The notes: generated from the sequence alone by a model not told the origin. Positions 1 through 10,395 are shown, numbered from the stretch's first letter. The stretch: DNA of 64,000 nucleotides from QHWT01 sp963755695 (GCA_963755695.1 CAVWLB010000001.1:248001-312000), one strand, 5' to 3'. Numbers and translations: made by a program.

Positions 1-1310
1 CCAGCGCGATCCATCCCGAGGGCCGAATCTCCGTCGTCGCGCCCAAGGTGGCGACCGGGTTTTTCGTCGCCGATCGAACCAACAGCCGGCTGAATGCCGT
101 CGATACGAGCGCTGCAACACCGCTCGGGTTGCTCGAACCCGACGTCATCCGAAACATCAGTTGGAACCCGACTGGAACGGCGTTGATCGTCGAAGCCTTG
201 AGTGACGGCGTTCCGACCCTGTGGCGTGTGCCAGTGGATCCGGTGAGCCTGCGTTGGCGAACGCCCGAGCGCTTGACTACGGCAACAGCGAGCGCTGAGG
301 GCGCGGCTGTTTCGCCGGACGGGACCCGCCTGGCATTTACAAGCGCGCAGGCGTCGACCCGCGCCTGGCTGTTCCCGTTCGCTACCAAAAGCGCCCAGCT
401 AATGGGCAACGGCCGGGCACTGACCGCCGAGGATCTTGTGCTCGTGTCTCTCAGTCTCGCCCGTGACGGGGCGGCTCTCTGCTATGGGGCGCGTGAGGTA
501 GGGAGAAACCAGTTCCAGCTCTTTTACACCGACCTGACGACCGGCGGCACGACGTTCGTCGGCGAAGCGTGGGGGGGCGTGATTTCCCGAACCGGCCGCA
601 GGGTGGTTTATCCACTCACACGCACCCTATCGAGCTCCACCGGAGAAAACCCTTCCGCCGGCCGTGAAGGGGCTCTAGCCATTCGCGACCTCAACGGCCG
701 GGAACGTCTGGTGAGCCGGTGGGTACGGGGTGGACTGCTTCCTCACGATTGGGCACCGGGCGACAAGGCCGTTCTCGGATCTTGGCTCGAACACGGCATG
801 AACCAAAACGTGTTGGCGATCTGGCCCATCGGTCCCATGATGGCGACGCGGCCCGAGCGAGTCATACTCGAGTCGAGCGGCGTGAACTTTTGGCAGGCTC
901 GCTACTCACCCAATAATCGATGGGTGAGTTTTGTCGCCCAGCGTATGCGGAATCCCGGAACCGTCGAGATCGGAATCGTGGCAGGGGGCAGCAATCGCGC
1001 TACGACGTGGACGCGGATACTCGAAGATCACGTCTGGCCGGACAAGCCGCGGTGGTCTCCGGATGGGCGGACGCTGTACTTCATCTCGCGGGGAGCTGAC
1101 GGCTATTTCAACCTGTGGGGCGTGCCCATTGATCCAGCGCGCGGCGCGCAAACCGGAAAAGCGCTTCAAGTCACGCATTTCAGCTCGCCCGATTGGCACA
1201 TCGATCGCAATATCGATGCTGCCGAGATCGGCGTTGCCAACGGCAGACTCGTGCTTCCCATGCAGCACGTGAAGGGCAGCATCTGGCTCTTGTCGGGCGT
1301 GAGCCCGTGA
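1..1310 (+). CDS. PD40/WD40-like beta-propeller protein, C-terminal part
   Basis: The reading frame is open from the first bases of the window, so the 5' end is missing; GTG at 48 is only the first possible start inside the window. The visible 420-odd residues carry repeated propeller blades of the TolB/PD40 type, with recurring motifs such as SPDGTRLAF, SPNNRWVSF and SPDGRTLYF. In Acidobacteriota such propellers are often the sensor half of Ser/Thr kinases or winged-helix regulators, but no such N-terminal domain is visible here. The last 60 residues are a final propeller region ending in WLLSGVSP. Function is unknown beyond a likely scaffold or sensor role. Confidence 0.75.
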   Translation, partial: SAIHPEGRISVVAPKVATGFFVADRTNSRLNAVDTSAATPLGLLEPDVIRNISWNPTGTALIVEALSDGVPTLWRVPVDPVSLRWRTPERLTTATASAEGAAVSPDGTRLAFTSAQASTRAWLFPFATKSAQLMGNGRALTAEDLVLVSLSLARDGAALCYGAREVGRNQFQLFYTDLTTGGTTFVGEAWGGVISRTGRRVVYPLTRTLSSSTGENPSAGREGALAIRDLNGRERLVSRWVRGGLLPHDWAPGDKAVLGSWLEHGMNQNVLAIWPIGPMMATRPERVILESSGVNFWQARYSPNNRWVSFVAQRMRNPGTVEIGIVAGGSNRATTWTRILEDHVWPDKPRWSPDGRTLYFISRGADGYFNLWGVPIDPARGAQTGKALQVTHFSSPDWHIDRNIDAAEIGVANGRLVLPMQHVKGSIWLLSGVSP

Positions 1311-1792
1311 CCTCGTCCGTCCCACGGCGTTCCTCGATCCCCGTGACGCAACGCGCGCACACACCAGACACGTACTTCGGCTCACGATGCCGCGAACATC
1401 CCTCAGCCACTCCTTCAACCGGTTCTAACGGGCGCTGGACTTATCGATCGATTCGGACAGGTCCCGAGTAACGCCGAAGGGGCTACGAATCCGCTTAGAA
1501 CTGCTGGGCGGGACAGCGCGCCCCGCTAGGGTTTTGATACAGCCTCTAAGGGTGCTACGTGCCAGGTGCTAAGTGCTGGGTGCGCTAAGGGTGCAAGGTG
1601 CTAGGGGCTGGGTGCTTCGTGCTGGGTGCGCTAAGGGTGCAAGGTGCTAGGGGCTGGGTGCTTCGTGCTGGGTGCGCTAAGGGTGCAAGGTGCTAGGGGC
1701 CGGGTGCTTCGTGCCGGGTGCGCTAAAGCACCTTGCACGTAGCACCTGACCGCACCTAGCACGAAGCACATAGCACCTTGCACCCAGCACCC
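1311..1792. other. Gene-free interval of about 480 bp
   Basis: No supported gene lies between the propeller protein and ftsH, which converge here. The first 240 bases show nothing recognisable. The second half is the 46-bp repeat array described separately. No clear intrinsic terminator with a U-tract is visible. Confidence 0.6.
1555..1792. repeat. 46-bp tandem repeat with an inverted, diverged arm
   Basis: The word CTAAGGGTGC recurs at 1585, 1631 and 1677, an exact 46-bp period. The units are built from shorter near-repeats such as GGTGCTAGG and GGTGCTTCGTGCT. From about 1722 the same words appear in the reverse sense (AGCACCTTGCAC, TAGCACGAAGCACA), so the block can fold on itself. It ends just before the ftsH stop. 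This is extragenic low-complexity DNA, not CRISPR: there are no unique spacers. Confidence 0.85.
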
Positions 1793-3589
1793 TCAGTGGG
1801 CGTTGGTTCGCGCGAGTAGCGCTTTGATCTCGTCGGCCTCGAGCGCTTCCTGCTCGAGCAGCGCTTCGGCGAGCGCCTTGACCGCGGCGCGGTTGCGATC
1901 GAGCAGGTCGTGCGCCACGCTCGTAGCCGCCGTCGAGGATCTTCTCGATCTCTTCGTCGACGCGGCGCGCCGTGGCCTCGCTCATCGCGTGCGGCTTGTC
2001 GGCATCGAAGCTGTTGCCCGGCTTGCGGAAGGCGCGCATGCCGAGCGACGACATGCCCCACTCGCACACCATGTGCTGCGCGATGTCGGTCGCGCGCTCG
2101 ATGTCATTCGAGGCGCCGCTCGTCATGTGATTCATGAAGAGCTCTTCGGCGACGCGTCCGCCCATCAGCACCGCAACCTGCGTCTCGAGATATCCCTTCG
2201 TATAGGTGTGACGATCTGCTTCGGGCAACTGCATCGTGACGCCCATCGCCCGTCCGCGCGGGATGATCGTGACCTTGTGCAGCGGGTCCGCCTTCGGCAG
2301 CAGCGCCGCGACGACGGCATGTCCGGCTTCGTGATAGGCGCAGTTGACCCGATCCAGCTCGCTCAGGACCACCGAACGGCGCTCGACGCCCATGAGGACC
2401 TTGTCGCGAGCCGCTTCCATGTCGGTGCTGCCCACCCGTTCGCGGCCGGCCGCGAGCCGCGATCAGTGCCGCTTCGTTGACCAGATTCGCGAGATCGGCA
2501 CCGGAGAAGCCCGGCGTGCCGCGCGCAATCGATCGCAGGTTCACGTCGTCCTCGGTCCGGATCTTGCGCGCAGTGAACGCTGAGGATGGCTTCACGTCCC
2601 TTGAGATCGGGATTGCCTACCATCACCTGACGATCGAACCGGCCCGGACGGAGCAGGGCCGGGATCCAGGATATCCTGCCGGTTCGTCGCGGCAATCACC
2701 ACGATCCCCCGCGTCGACTCGAAGCCATCCATCTCGACGAGCAGCTGGTTCAGCGTCTGCTCGCGCTCTTCGTGGCTGAGCGAGCTTCCGCCTCGGCTCC
2801 TGCCGACCGCATCGAGCTCGTCGATGAACACGATGCACGATTTCTGGCGGCGGGCGTCCTTGAACAGTCGCCGCACCCGCGCGGCGCCGACGCCGGCATA
2901 CATCTCCACGAAGTCGGATCCGCTCGCGAAGATGAAGGGCACGCCGGCTTCGCCAGCGATCGAGCGGGCCAGCAGGGTCTTGCCGGTTCCGGGAGGGCCA
3001 ATGAGCAGGACACCCTTCGGAATCCGTCCGCCAATCGACGGCAAACCGCTGCGGGTGGCGGAGGAACTCGACGATCTCTTTCACCTCGTCCTTCGCCTCT
3101 TCGACGCCGGCGACATCCTGGAACGTGACGACCTGGTCGCCGCGTTCGGCCAGCTTTGCGCGGCCAGGGGTATGAATGCGGCCCGCGGTGCGTGCGATAA
3201 ACGGTGAAGCCGAGCAGCGCGAGAAAGGCGACGGCAATCGCGAGCGCGCCGCCGCTGAGGGACCCCGGCTCGGGCGGCTGCCAGCACGTCGATGCGGATG
3301 CCGCGCTTCAGCGCGAGCGCCGTCATGAACGAGGCGTCGGCGAGAAATTCCGGCGGCGCGCACGGTGTGCGCCTGCCTTCCGTCGCGAAGCGTGACATCG
3401 ATCCCATCCTGTCGACGACCGAACCCGAGTAACCTGGTCCTGCTCGATCAGCTGCAGGAATTCGGAGAAGGCAACCTCGGGCAACTGATGCCGCGTACGG
3501 ACGACGAAGACAGCCGCGCCGATCGCGAGGGCAAGGGCGATCGCGGCGGGAACCAAGAACCGTTTGCGTCGAAACAGAGGTGGCACCAC
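1793..3589 (-). CDS. ftsH: ATP-dependent zinc metalloprotease FtsH (frame broken by several indels)
   Basis: FtsH is a membrane-anchored AAA+ protease that degrades misassembled membrane and short-lived cytosolic proteins. Pieces in three frames rebuild the whole protein. There is an N-terminal membrane segment (about residues 9-28), a short periplasmic part, Walker A GPPGTGKT, Walker B CIVFIDELDA, the second region of homology with LLRPGRFDRQ, and the zinc site HEAGH with the helical C-terminus. The apparent end is ARTNAH and a stop at 1793. At least five frameshifts are needed, for example an extra G near 2666 (GGGATCC where GGATCC restores frame). All key residues survive, so sequencing or assembly error is more likely than a pseudogene. 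The GTG start at 3589 fits the usual basic-plus-hydrophobic N-terminus. Confidence 0.9.
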
Positions 3590-3749
3590 TAAACGTCCGT
3601 TTCACGAAGGCTGCGCCAGCGGAAACCCTGGCACGGAAATGCCGGGTCGCCCCTCACAGACCTCCCGCCTCGCAAATTTCTCAGGCGGCGGCTTTTAGGT
3701 GAAAAAAGGACACTCCGCTGGGGATTGGAATGTGTTGTGATTCTACACG

Positions 3750-4474
3750 ATGCTGCGAGCGAACGCCAAGCCCTGCCGTATTCCGTTTGCCGCCGCCGCC
3801 GTTCATGCCTACACGGCGAGCGGTGCCATTCTGGCGTTCATTGGGATTCGTGCTGTTTTCGCCGGCGACGCCCGGCTCGCGTTCGCGATGATGTTCGTCG
3901 CGACCGTCATCGACTCGACCGACGGGGTGCTGGCGCGTGCCGCGCGAGTGAAGGAGACCCTGCCCTCGGTCGACGGCGCGCGCATCGACGACATCGTCGA
4001 CTACCTGACGTTCGTGGTCCTGCCGATGCTGCTGCTCGATCGGTTCGGGTTTCTGCCCGCAAGAACCGGACTGCTCGTCGTCGCCATCGTGCTGCTCAGC
4101 AGCGCGTATGGATTCGGTTCAGCCGACGCTAAGACCACCGATCATTTCTTCACCGGCTTTCCCTCGTACTGGAACATCGTCGTGCTGTATCTCTACCTCT
4201 TCGCCGTGCCGGCCGGAGCGTCGGCGGCGATCCTGATCCTGTTGAGCGCTGCTCGTGTTCGTACGTATCGGCTACGTCTATCCGTCGCGAACGCCGGTGC
4301 TGCGGCGCCTGACGGTCGCGCTTGGCGAGCGCGTGGGCCGTCTCGGTTGCGGTCTTGATCTGCTGGTTGCCGTCGCCGCCACGCTGGCTGGCGATCGCAT
4401 CGCTGGCATTTCCCGTCTATTACATCGTGCTCTCCCTGGTGCTGCACTCCCGGCGGCGGCCGGTGCGCGGCTGA
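3750..4474 (+). CDS. pcs: Phosphatidylcholine synthase (CDP-alcohol phosphatidyltransferase)
   Basis: This integral membrane enzyme would condense CDP-diacylglycerol with choline to give phosphatidylcholine. The CDP-alcohol motif is visible as DGVLAR followed by GARIDDIVDYLTF (residues about 56-90); the wider spacing and the DYLTF context are typical of Pcs rather than PgsA or PssA. The stretch DHFFTGFPSYWNIV is also characteristic of Pcs. Several hydrophobic segments follow. A frameshift near 4245 moves the C-terminus to another frame (FVRIGYVYPSRTPVLRR, then a last membrane helix ending HSRRRPVRG). The stop at 4472-4474 is directly followed by the ATG of the penicillin-binding protein, suggesting translational coupling. 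Confidence 0.8.
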
Positions 4475-6519
4475 ATGATCCGGCATCACACGCCGGACGC
4501 AGGATCGCATCGCGGGCGGCGTGTTCGCCTGCCTCGTCGCGATCACCGCGATCGTCGTGGTCTGGTCGATGCGGCAGGGATGGGCGGTCTACAAGCTGCG
4601 CCGCGGCGTTGGCGACACGTGGTTCTACGCGGCGGACGGGCGGCGCCTGGTTCCGCATGGACGAGCAGCGCCGCGACGTGTCGCTCGACGCAATCGCGCC
4701 CGATCTGCAGCACGCCGTCATCGCCGTCGAGGATCACCGCTTCTATCACCACTTCGGCATCGACCCGATCGGTCTCGGCCGCGCGCGTCTGGCGAGACGT
4801 GCGTCGCGGCAACCGCGCTCGAAGGTGGAAGCACGCTCACGCAGCAGCTCGCGCGCACGCTGTTCCTGTCGAACAAGCGCACGCTGGCGCGCAAGGCGCA
4901 GGAAGCCGTGCTCGCGCTGCTGCTCGAGCAGGAGCTGTCGAAGAAGCAGATCCTCGAGCTGTATCTCAATCGCATTTATCTGAGCGGCGGCGTCTACGGC
5001 GTCGAGACGATGTCGCGCAACCTGTACGGAAAGCCGGCGCAGCAGCCTGACGCTTGCCGGAGGCGGCGCTGATCGCCGGTCTGATTCGCGCGCCGTCGGC
5101 GCTCTCGCCATGGTCGAACCTCGATGGCGCCCTCGATCGAAGCCGCGTGGTGCTGCAGCGCATGCGCGAAGAAGGCTTCATCACCGCCGAGCAGGAGAAG
5201 GCAGCGCGCTTCGCTGCGCGCATGCGGATCCGTCCGTATCCCGGAGCCACGGAAGCGCAGCTGGGGCTATGCAAAGGAATTTCTGCGGCAGCAGTTCCGC
5301 GATCGATTCGGCGGCGATCATCCGCCCGACTGGCAGGTGCGGACGACGTTCGTGCCGGAACTGCAGGATGCGGCCGAGCGCGCGGTTGAAAACGGCCTGC
5401 GCCGTTTCGGCAAACCAGGAACTGCAGGCAGCGCTGGTCGCGATCGATCCCGGCAACCGGGCGACATTCTCGCGATGGTTGGCGGCCGCGACTTCCGCGA
5501 GTCGCAGTTCAACCGCGCGTGGCGCAGCCGCCGGCAGCCCGGCTCGGCGTTCAAGCCGTTTCTTTATGCGGCGGCGCTCGAGCACGGGCTACTCGCCCGT
5601 GAGCGTGCTGAACGGCCTCGCCGACGATCGCAGCCGCAGGGACCCGACGAGTGGGCGCCGCGCAACGCCAGCGGCGAGGATCCGGACGCGCTGACGCTGC
5701 GCGCGGCGCTGATCGAGTCGAACAACCGTGCCGCGACGCTTGCTGCAGCAGCGCATCGGCATCGCGTCCGGTGCTGCGGCTCGCATCGGACGTCGGCATG
5801 CGGGATCTGCCCGACGTGCCGTCGCTGTCGCTCGGGACCGGCCTGGTGACGCCGCTGCGATCTGACCGCGGCGTTTGCGGTGTTTCCCAACGGCGGCCTC
5901 GCGGTCCGGGCCGCGCGGCGCTGACGCGCGTGCATCGATGCGGACGGCGGCGTCGCGTTCGACAATCCCGCGCGCGCCGATCGCGTGATCTCCGAGCAGG
6001 TCGCCTACCAGATGGTGTCGATGCTTCGAGGACGTCGATGGACCGCGGCACCGCCAGCGCCGGCGCGCATCGACGTTCGGCGTGCAGATTTCCCGTCGGG
6101 CGGCAAGACTGGCACGACCGACGACTTCAAGGATGCCTGGTTCGTGGGATTCAGCTCGTCGGTCGTCGCCGGGGTCTGGGTCGGGCTCGATCAGCCGGCG
6201 ACGATCGGCCGCGAGGGATACGGCGCGCGCTACGCGCTGCCGATCTGGAGCGAGTTCATGCGCGCCGCGGCGCGCGGACGCGCCGCGCGCGAGACTTCGA
6301 CCCAGCCGTCGGCCTGCGCCAGGAACTGTTGTGCAAGCGTGTCGTACTTGCGGCCCGGTCGAGGAGTGCCCGACCTACACGGAGTACTTCAAGGAGGGTG
6401 ACGAGATCCCGACGCGGCTCTGTCCGATCCACCAGGGGAGTGTGAAGCAGCAGATCAAGCGCGCGGTCCAGGGATTCTTCTCGGCGATCGGTCGAAAACT
6501 GAAAGGCATATTCAAATAG
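4475..6519 (+). CDS. Class A penicillin-binding protein (bifunctional peptidoglycan synthase, frame broken)
   Basis: A PBP1A-type enzyme that polymerises and cross-links peptidoglycan in the periplasm. An N-terminal membrane anchor (VFACLVAITAIVVVWSM) precedes the GT51 glycosyltransferase domain with EDHRFYHHFGID, EGGSTLTQQLAR and LELYLNRIYL. The transpeptidase domain has SxxK as PGSAFKPF, SxN as ESNN and KTG as GGKTGTT. The C-terminus is a basic tail rich in Lys with two Cys residues (EECP and LCPIH). Eight or more single-base indels, mostly insertions (near 5048, 5058, 5413, 5588 and 5747), break the frame but leave all motifs intact. It follows pcs without a gap. Confidence 0.88.
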
Positions 6520-6533
6520 GTCGGGTGTGGGGC

Positions 6534-6600
6534 GGGTCTTCCGCCTTCGCGCGAAGCGCTTCGGCGGACCGCCGTGGCCTTGGCGGAGGCCTGGTCAGAC
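6534..6600. repeat. REP-like imperfect palindrome
   Basis: CCGCC at 6541 and GGCGG at 6563 bracket a nearly symmetric GC-rich stretch (core GCGAAGCGCTTCG). It lies between the convergent PBP and PfkB genes and could act as a transcript end or REP element. No U-tract follows. Confidence 0.55.
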
Positions 6601-6652
6601 CCGGCTTCCCGCGGCGCCCTACACTCTCGCTCTTCACCAAGTCAGCTTCAGA

Positions 6653-7738
6653 TCAGCGCTGAATACGCGCCGATCCGCCCTTCGCGAACGCGCGCACTTG
6701 ATCCAGACCGGCCATCGTCGTATCGCCTGGGAAAGTGGTCAGCAGCGCTCCGTGGGCCCAGCCGAGGCGGACGGCCTGTTCGGGCGAGTCGCCGGTCATC
6801 AGACCGTAGAAGAATCCTGACGCGAATCCGTCGCCGCCGCCGACGCGGTCGAAGACGTCCAGTTCGCAGGTGGGGGAGACGAAGGTCTCTCCGCCGACCC
6901 AGGCGACAGCACCCCAGGTGTGACGATTCGTCGAGTGCACTTCTCGCAGCGTGGTCGCGACCACTTTCATCCCTTGGATACCTGGCGACGCACGTCTTCC
7001 ATCATCGCGAAGAACGCGCTGGGATCGAGCTTGGACTTGGCGGCCACCTGGGGTCCCTTGATGCCCAGACCCTTCTGCAGATCCTCTTCGTTGCCGACGA
7101 GGACGTCGACGTGCTCGACGATCCGGCCGAGCACGGTTCGGCGCGCTCGGCAGTCCTCCCGACGCGCTCCACAGCTTCTCGCGGTAATTCAGGTCGAACG
7201 AGACGATGGCGCCGTGCGTTCCTGGCTTCGCGCATCGCCTCGATGATCAGCTCTGCGGTGGACTCGGACAGGGCTGCGAAGATGCCGCCACTGTGAAGCC
7301 AGCGGACGCCACCGGCGAAGATGGCGCCCCAGTCGAAGTCGCCAGGCTTGAGCTGGGCTGCCGCTTCGTGGCTGCGGTTGTAGAAGACCGTCGGACCGCG
7401 GACGCCGAAACCGCGATCGCAGTAGACCGCCGCCATATTGGGTCCGCGCACGCCGTCGTGCTCGAACATCTTGTAAGTGGCGTTACGCCCATCGCCCGCA
7501 CCTGACCGGCGATGAGATCGCCGATCGGATACTTCACCATCGCGGTCGCGATGGCCGTGCGCATGCCGAAGGCGTCGGCCAGGTTGGCGGCGCAGTTGAA
7601 CTCGCCGCCGCTCACGTGCACCGCGCACGCCTGCGCTTTCCGGAACGGGATGATGCCGGGATCGAGTCGATGAACGAGTGCGCCGAGGGCAAGAAAATCG
7701 AGGGCGCCGTCGGCTGGAATCTTGAGTGCAGCAGTCAT
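6653..7738 (-). CDS. PfkB-family sugar kinase (2-keto-3-deoxygluconate kinase type)
   Basis: A ribokinase/PfkB-fold kinase that phosphorylates a sugar or sugar acid. The N-terminus ALGALVHRLDP and the substrate-side GGEFNCAANLADAFG are typical. The ATP/catalytic motif near the C-terminus reads DRVGGGDGFASGF, with GGGD in place of the common GAGD. The middle part (VGNEEDLQKGLGI) matches the family. The frame is interrupted near 7485 (one A short in GTAAAC), near 7208 and near 7000. It starts 37 bp after the secreted kinase-like gene on the same strand, so the two may be one transcript. The exact sugar cannot be read from sequence; KDG is a reasonable guess. Confidence 0.8.
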
Positions 7739-7775
7739 CTACGTCTCAAATCCGCGTGAGCAGCGTAGTTCGTCG

Positions 7776-8546
7776 CTACCAGACGAACACGGCAGGACGT
7801 CCATTCTTCTTCACCAGCGCGGCAATGATGGCGGCCATCTTGTCGCGCCGGGCCAGCATCGATTTGATCTGCGGCTTGGTCAGCCATTGGCCGGCGGCCG
7901 CCGAGAGGCTCGCTTCATCGAGCGCTTCCATGCGCGCCCACAGCGCGGAATCGACGTGATCGATGGTCTGGGGGAGCGCCCGGTCGTCGAGAAACGCCCG
8001 GGAATGGTCGATCAGATACAGGTTCCAAGCGTCGTCGACGAGCAGGTTGCCTTTGTTGCGGTCCGAGTTACCGATCAGGTCGTCGAATAGCTTCATGCGC
8101 GCGAGCTGACGCGACCACGATCCCGGCTTCGGGAGCGGAAGCACCTCGGTCCATGTGCGCACGCCCTCGAGCCACAGAATTGCTGCTCCAGTCTTGCCAT
8201 CGATCTTCCGTTCGACTACGACCGGAACCATCTCGAGATCCAACAGCTTATCGATCTCGTAAGCCGCGATCTCCGACTTGTAGCTCTCCCAATAACCGTT
8301 GCGGAATCCCGGCGACAGAGGTTTCCACGCCGCCGACCCCGCGAGACCGCCGGGGGCGAAGAAGGCGCGCTTCGGGTGTGTGACACCCAGGTCGAGGTCC
8401 TTCACCCGGACGACGGGGGCCTCGCGAAGATAAGCCTCGAATTCAACGTTGCGTCCCTCCCACACTCGCGCCGATGGCGCGTCGGTGGGAGGGGCGGGCG
8501 CAGCCGGCGCCTGCAGGAGCAGGAAGAGCAGTCCAGGAAGCAGCAT
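7776..8546 (-). CDS. Exported kinase-like protein (PI3/4K-, HipA- or Fam20-like fold)
   Basis: The start at 8546 gives a hydrophobic leader (MLLPGLLFLLLQAPAAP), so the protein is probably exported. The mature part shows an ATP-kinase-like order of motifs. KSEIAAYEIDKLL followed by MVPVVVER resembles the Lys/Glu pair and hinge of Fam20/PI3-4K-type kinases. Then DDLIGNSDRNKGN resembles a catalytic loop (D..xxxGN), and LYLIDHSRAF resembles the metal-binding Asp loop. Known relatives are mostly annotated as hypothetical. Substrate and activity are unknown; phosphotransfer outside the cytoplasm would need an unusual ATP source, so a non-kinase role is possible. It lies head-to-head with the Ser/Thr kinase gene at 8681. 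Confidence 0.6.
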   Translation of the reverse strand: MLLPGLLFLLLQAPAAPAPPTDAPSARVWEGRNVEFEAYLREAPVVRVKDLDLGVTHPKRAFFAPGGLAGSAAWKPLSPGFRNGYWESYKSEIAAYEIDKLLDLEMVPVVVERKIDGKTGAAILWLEGVRTWTEVLPLPKPGSWSRQLARMKLFDDLIGNSDRNKGNLLVDDAWNLYLIDHSRAFLDDRALPQTIDHVDSALWARMEALDEASLSAAAGQWLTKPQIKSMLARRDKMAAIIAALVKKNGRPAVFVW

Positions 8547-8667
8547 GTGATTTGTGAGAGGGACTTTAGCACGTCCGGCCTCTTGCGGGGGGTCGAGAAC
8601 CGGGCCGTCTCGGCTCGAGGCCCGAGATCCGCGACCGGGACGGGCGTAAACGAACCGGCGCGGCGAG

Positions 8668-8673
8668 TACAAT
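8668..8673 (+). promoter_or_regulatory. -10 element TACAAT, leaderless geometry
   Basis: TACAAT ends 7 nt before the GTG start at 8681, and no Shine-Dalgarno sequence fits between them. Transcription would begin at or within one base of the start codon. Confidence 0.5.
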
Positions 8674-8680
8674 CCGATTT

Positions 8681-10395
8681 GTGCTGACCGCCGGCAGCGT
8701 CCTGGATGGACGGTATGAAATCGTTGAACCGATCGCTGAAGGAGGAATGGGAGCGGTCTATCGTGCGCGTCGGCTGCTGCTCGGAGACGAGGTGGCGATC
8801 AAGGTGATGCGGGCGGAGTTCGCGGTCGATCCTTCGTCGAAGGAACGCTTCTTCCGGGAGAGCCGCGCCTGCGCCCAGCTCCGTCATCCGAACATCGTCT
8901 CGATCCTCGACTTCAACGTCGACGCCGATGGCCGGCCGTTCCTGGTCATGGAACTGCTCAACGGCCGCAGCCTGCGCCAGGAGATTGCGGCGCGCGGAGC
9001 CCTGCCGCTCACTGAGGCCATCGCGACGATCACGCCCCTGTCCGCCGCGCTGCAGCTCGCGCACGACCGGGGCATCCTTCATCGCGATCTGAAGCCGGCC
9101 AACATCGTGCTGCACGACTTCGGCGGCGGCACGCGGGTTCACAAGATCGTCGACTTCGGCCTCGCGCAGATCCGCGAGGCCAGCGATGCGACCCGGCTGA
9201 CGAGCGCGCACCAGTTTCTCGGTACGATTCCGTACGCTTCGCCCGAGCAGCTCACCGGTGGCCGCGTCGATGGGCGAGCCGACATCTACAGCCTCGGGGT
9301 CGTCGTCTACGAATTGCTGACCGGTCGGGTGCCTTTTCCGGGGACGGACGCCATGGCGGTCGTGACCGCGCTGCTGACGACCGCCCCCCCCTCGCCCAGC
9401 AGCCTGCGGTCGGATCTCCCGGCGTGGGTCGACGTCGTGCTGGCGCGCGCGCTCGCAAAGGAACCTGCGGATCGCTACGAGTCGATGACCGCTTTCGGCC
9501 GGGCACTTGCGGCACGGAACGAGGCCGAGCGGCCGACGATGAGTCTGGACACCGCCGGCACGTCGGGCGGCTTGCTGGCGACCTACGATGTCGGCCGAAA
9601 GCTCGGCGCGGGGCGCCTGGGCAGCGAAGTGTTCCTCGGCACGCATCGCGCGCTGGGCCATCCGGTCGCCATCCGCCTGCTGCGGCGGGGATCCGAGCGC
9701 AACTGGAATGCGGTCCGCGCTCGATTCCTTCGCGAAGCGAAGACGCTGCAGATCGCGCATCCGTCCATTCATCCAGGTCCGCGATTACGGCGAGGAAGGG
9801 GACCTGGTCTATCTCGTTACCGACTACATCGAGGGCTCGAGCCTGCGCGAAGTGCTGACGGCAGAAGGCGCGATGCCGTGGGAGCGGCTGCGGCCGTTGC
9901 TCGCGCAGATGACGGAAGCGGCGCGGGTGCTCCACCGGCGCAACGGCCTGTTGTGCGGCGTCAATCCCGACATCATGCGGGTCATGCCCGACGAAGACGG
10001 CGAGCGGCTGATGATCTCGACCGCGGGCATCTGGCAGGCGCAGGATCTCCTGGCGACGCTTGCGCGACCAGACGCTGCGCGGGACCGCGCTGGCAGACGT
10101 CGAGCTCCACTACGTTGCGCCTGAGCTGTTGACCGGCCGCAGCGCCGACGTGCGTTCCGACGTCTTCACGATGGGCGTGCTCGCCTACGAAATGGCGACG
10201 GCGTCGCTTCCCTACGACGGTGGGTCGATGCCGGCGCTCCTGGGTGCCATGCTGCGGGGTCGGCCGGCAAGTCCGCGGGATCGGCAGCCAACGCTGCCGG
10301 AGTCGGCTGCCGCCGCGATTCTCAAGGCACTCACGCCGGAACCCAGCGAGCGATTTCCCACCGCGCGCGAATTCGGCACGGCGTTACTGGGCTGA
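8681..10395 (+). CDS. Ser/Thr protein kinase with tandem kinase and pseudokinase domains
   Basis: The first domain (residues about 10-275) is a full Hanks kinase: Gly loop EGGMGAVY, VAIK lysine, catalytic loop HRDLKPAN, VDFGLA, and activation-segment end GTIPYASPEQL. A second kinase fold begins near residue 305 (YDVGRKLGAGRLGSE) but has VAIR in place of VAIK, HRRNGL where HRD should be, and no DFG (MISTAG), so it is a predicted pseudokinase. It still has the APE-like YVAPELL and a normal C-lobe. Two indels (near 9775 and 10060) split the second half. No transmembrane segment or extracellular sensor is visible, so the kinase is cytosolic. The GTG start follows a -10 box directly. Confidence 0.85.

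Noticed and set aside
1555..1792. Possible CRISPR array
   Set aside because: The 46-bp units are contiguous with no unique spacers, and no cas gene is nearby.
1793..3589. ftsH as a true pseudogene
   Set aside because: All motifs are intact, the breaks are isolated single-base changes, and neighbouring essential genes show the same pattern, which fits consensus error better.
3629..3645. TGGCACGGAAATGCC as a sigma-54 promoter upstream of pcs
   Set aside because: The GG-GC spacing is one base short of the strict requirement. The spot lies beside an indel-prone patch, so it cannot be trusted either way.
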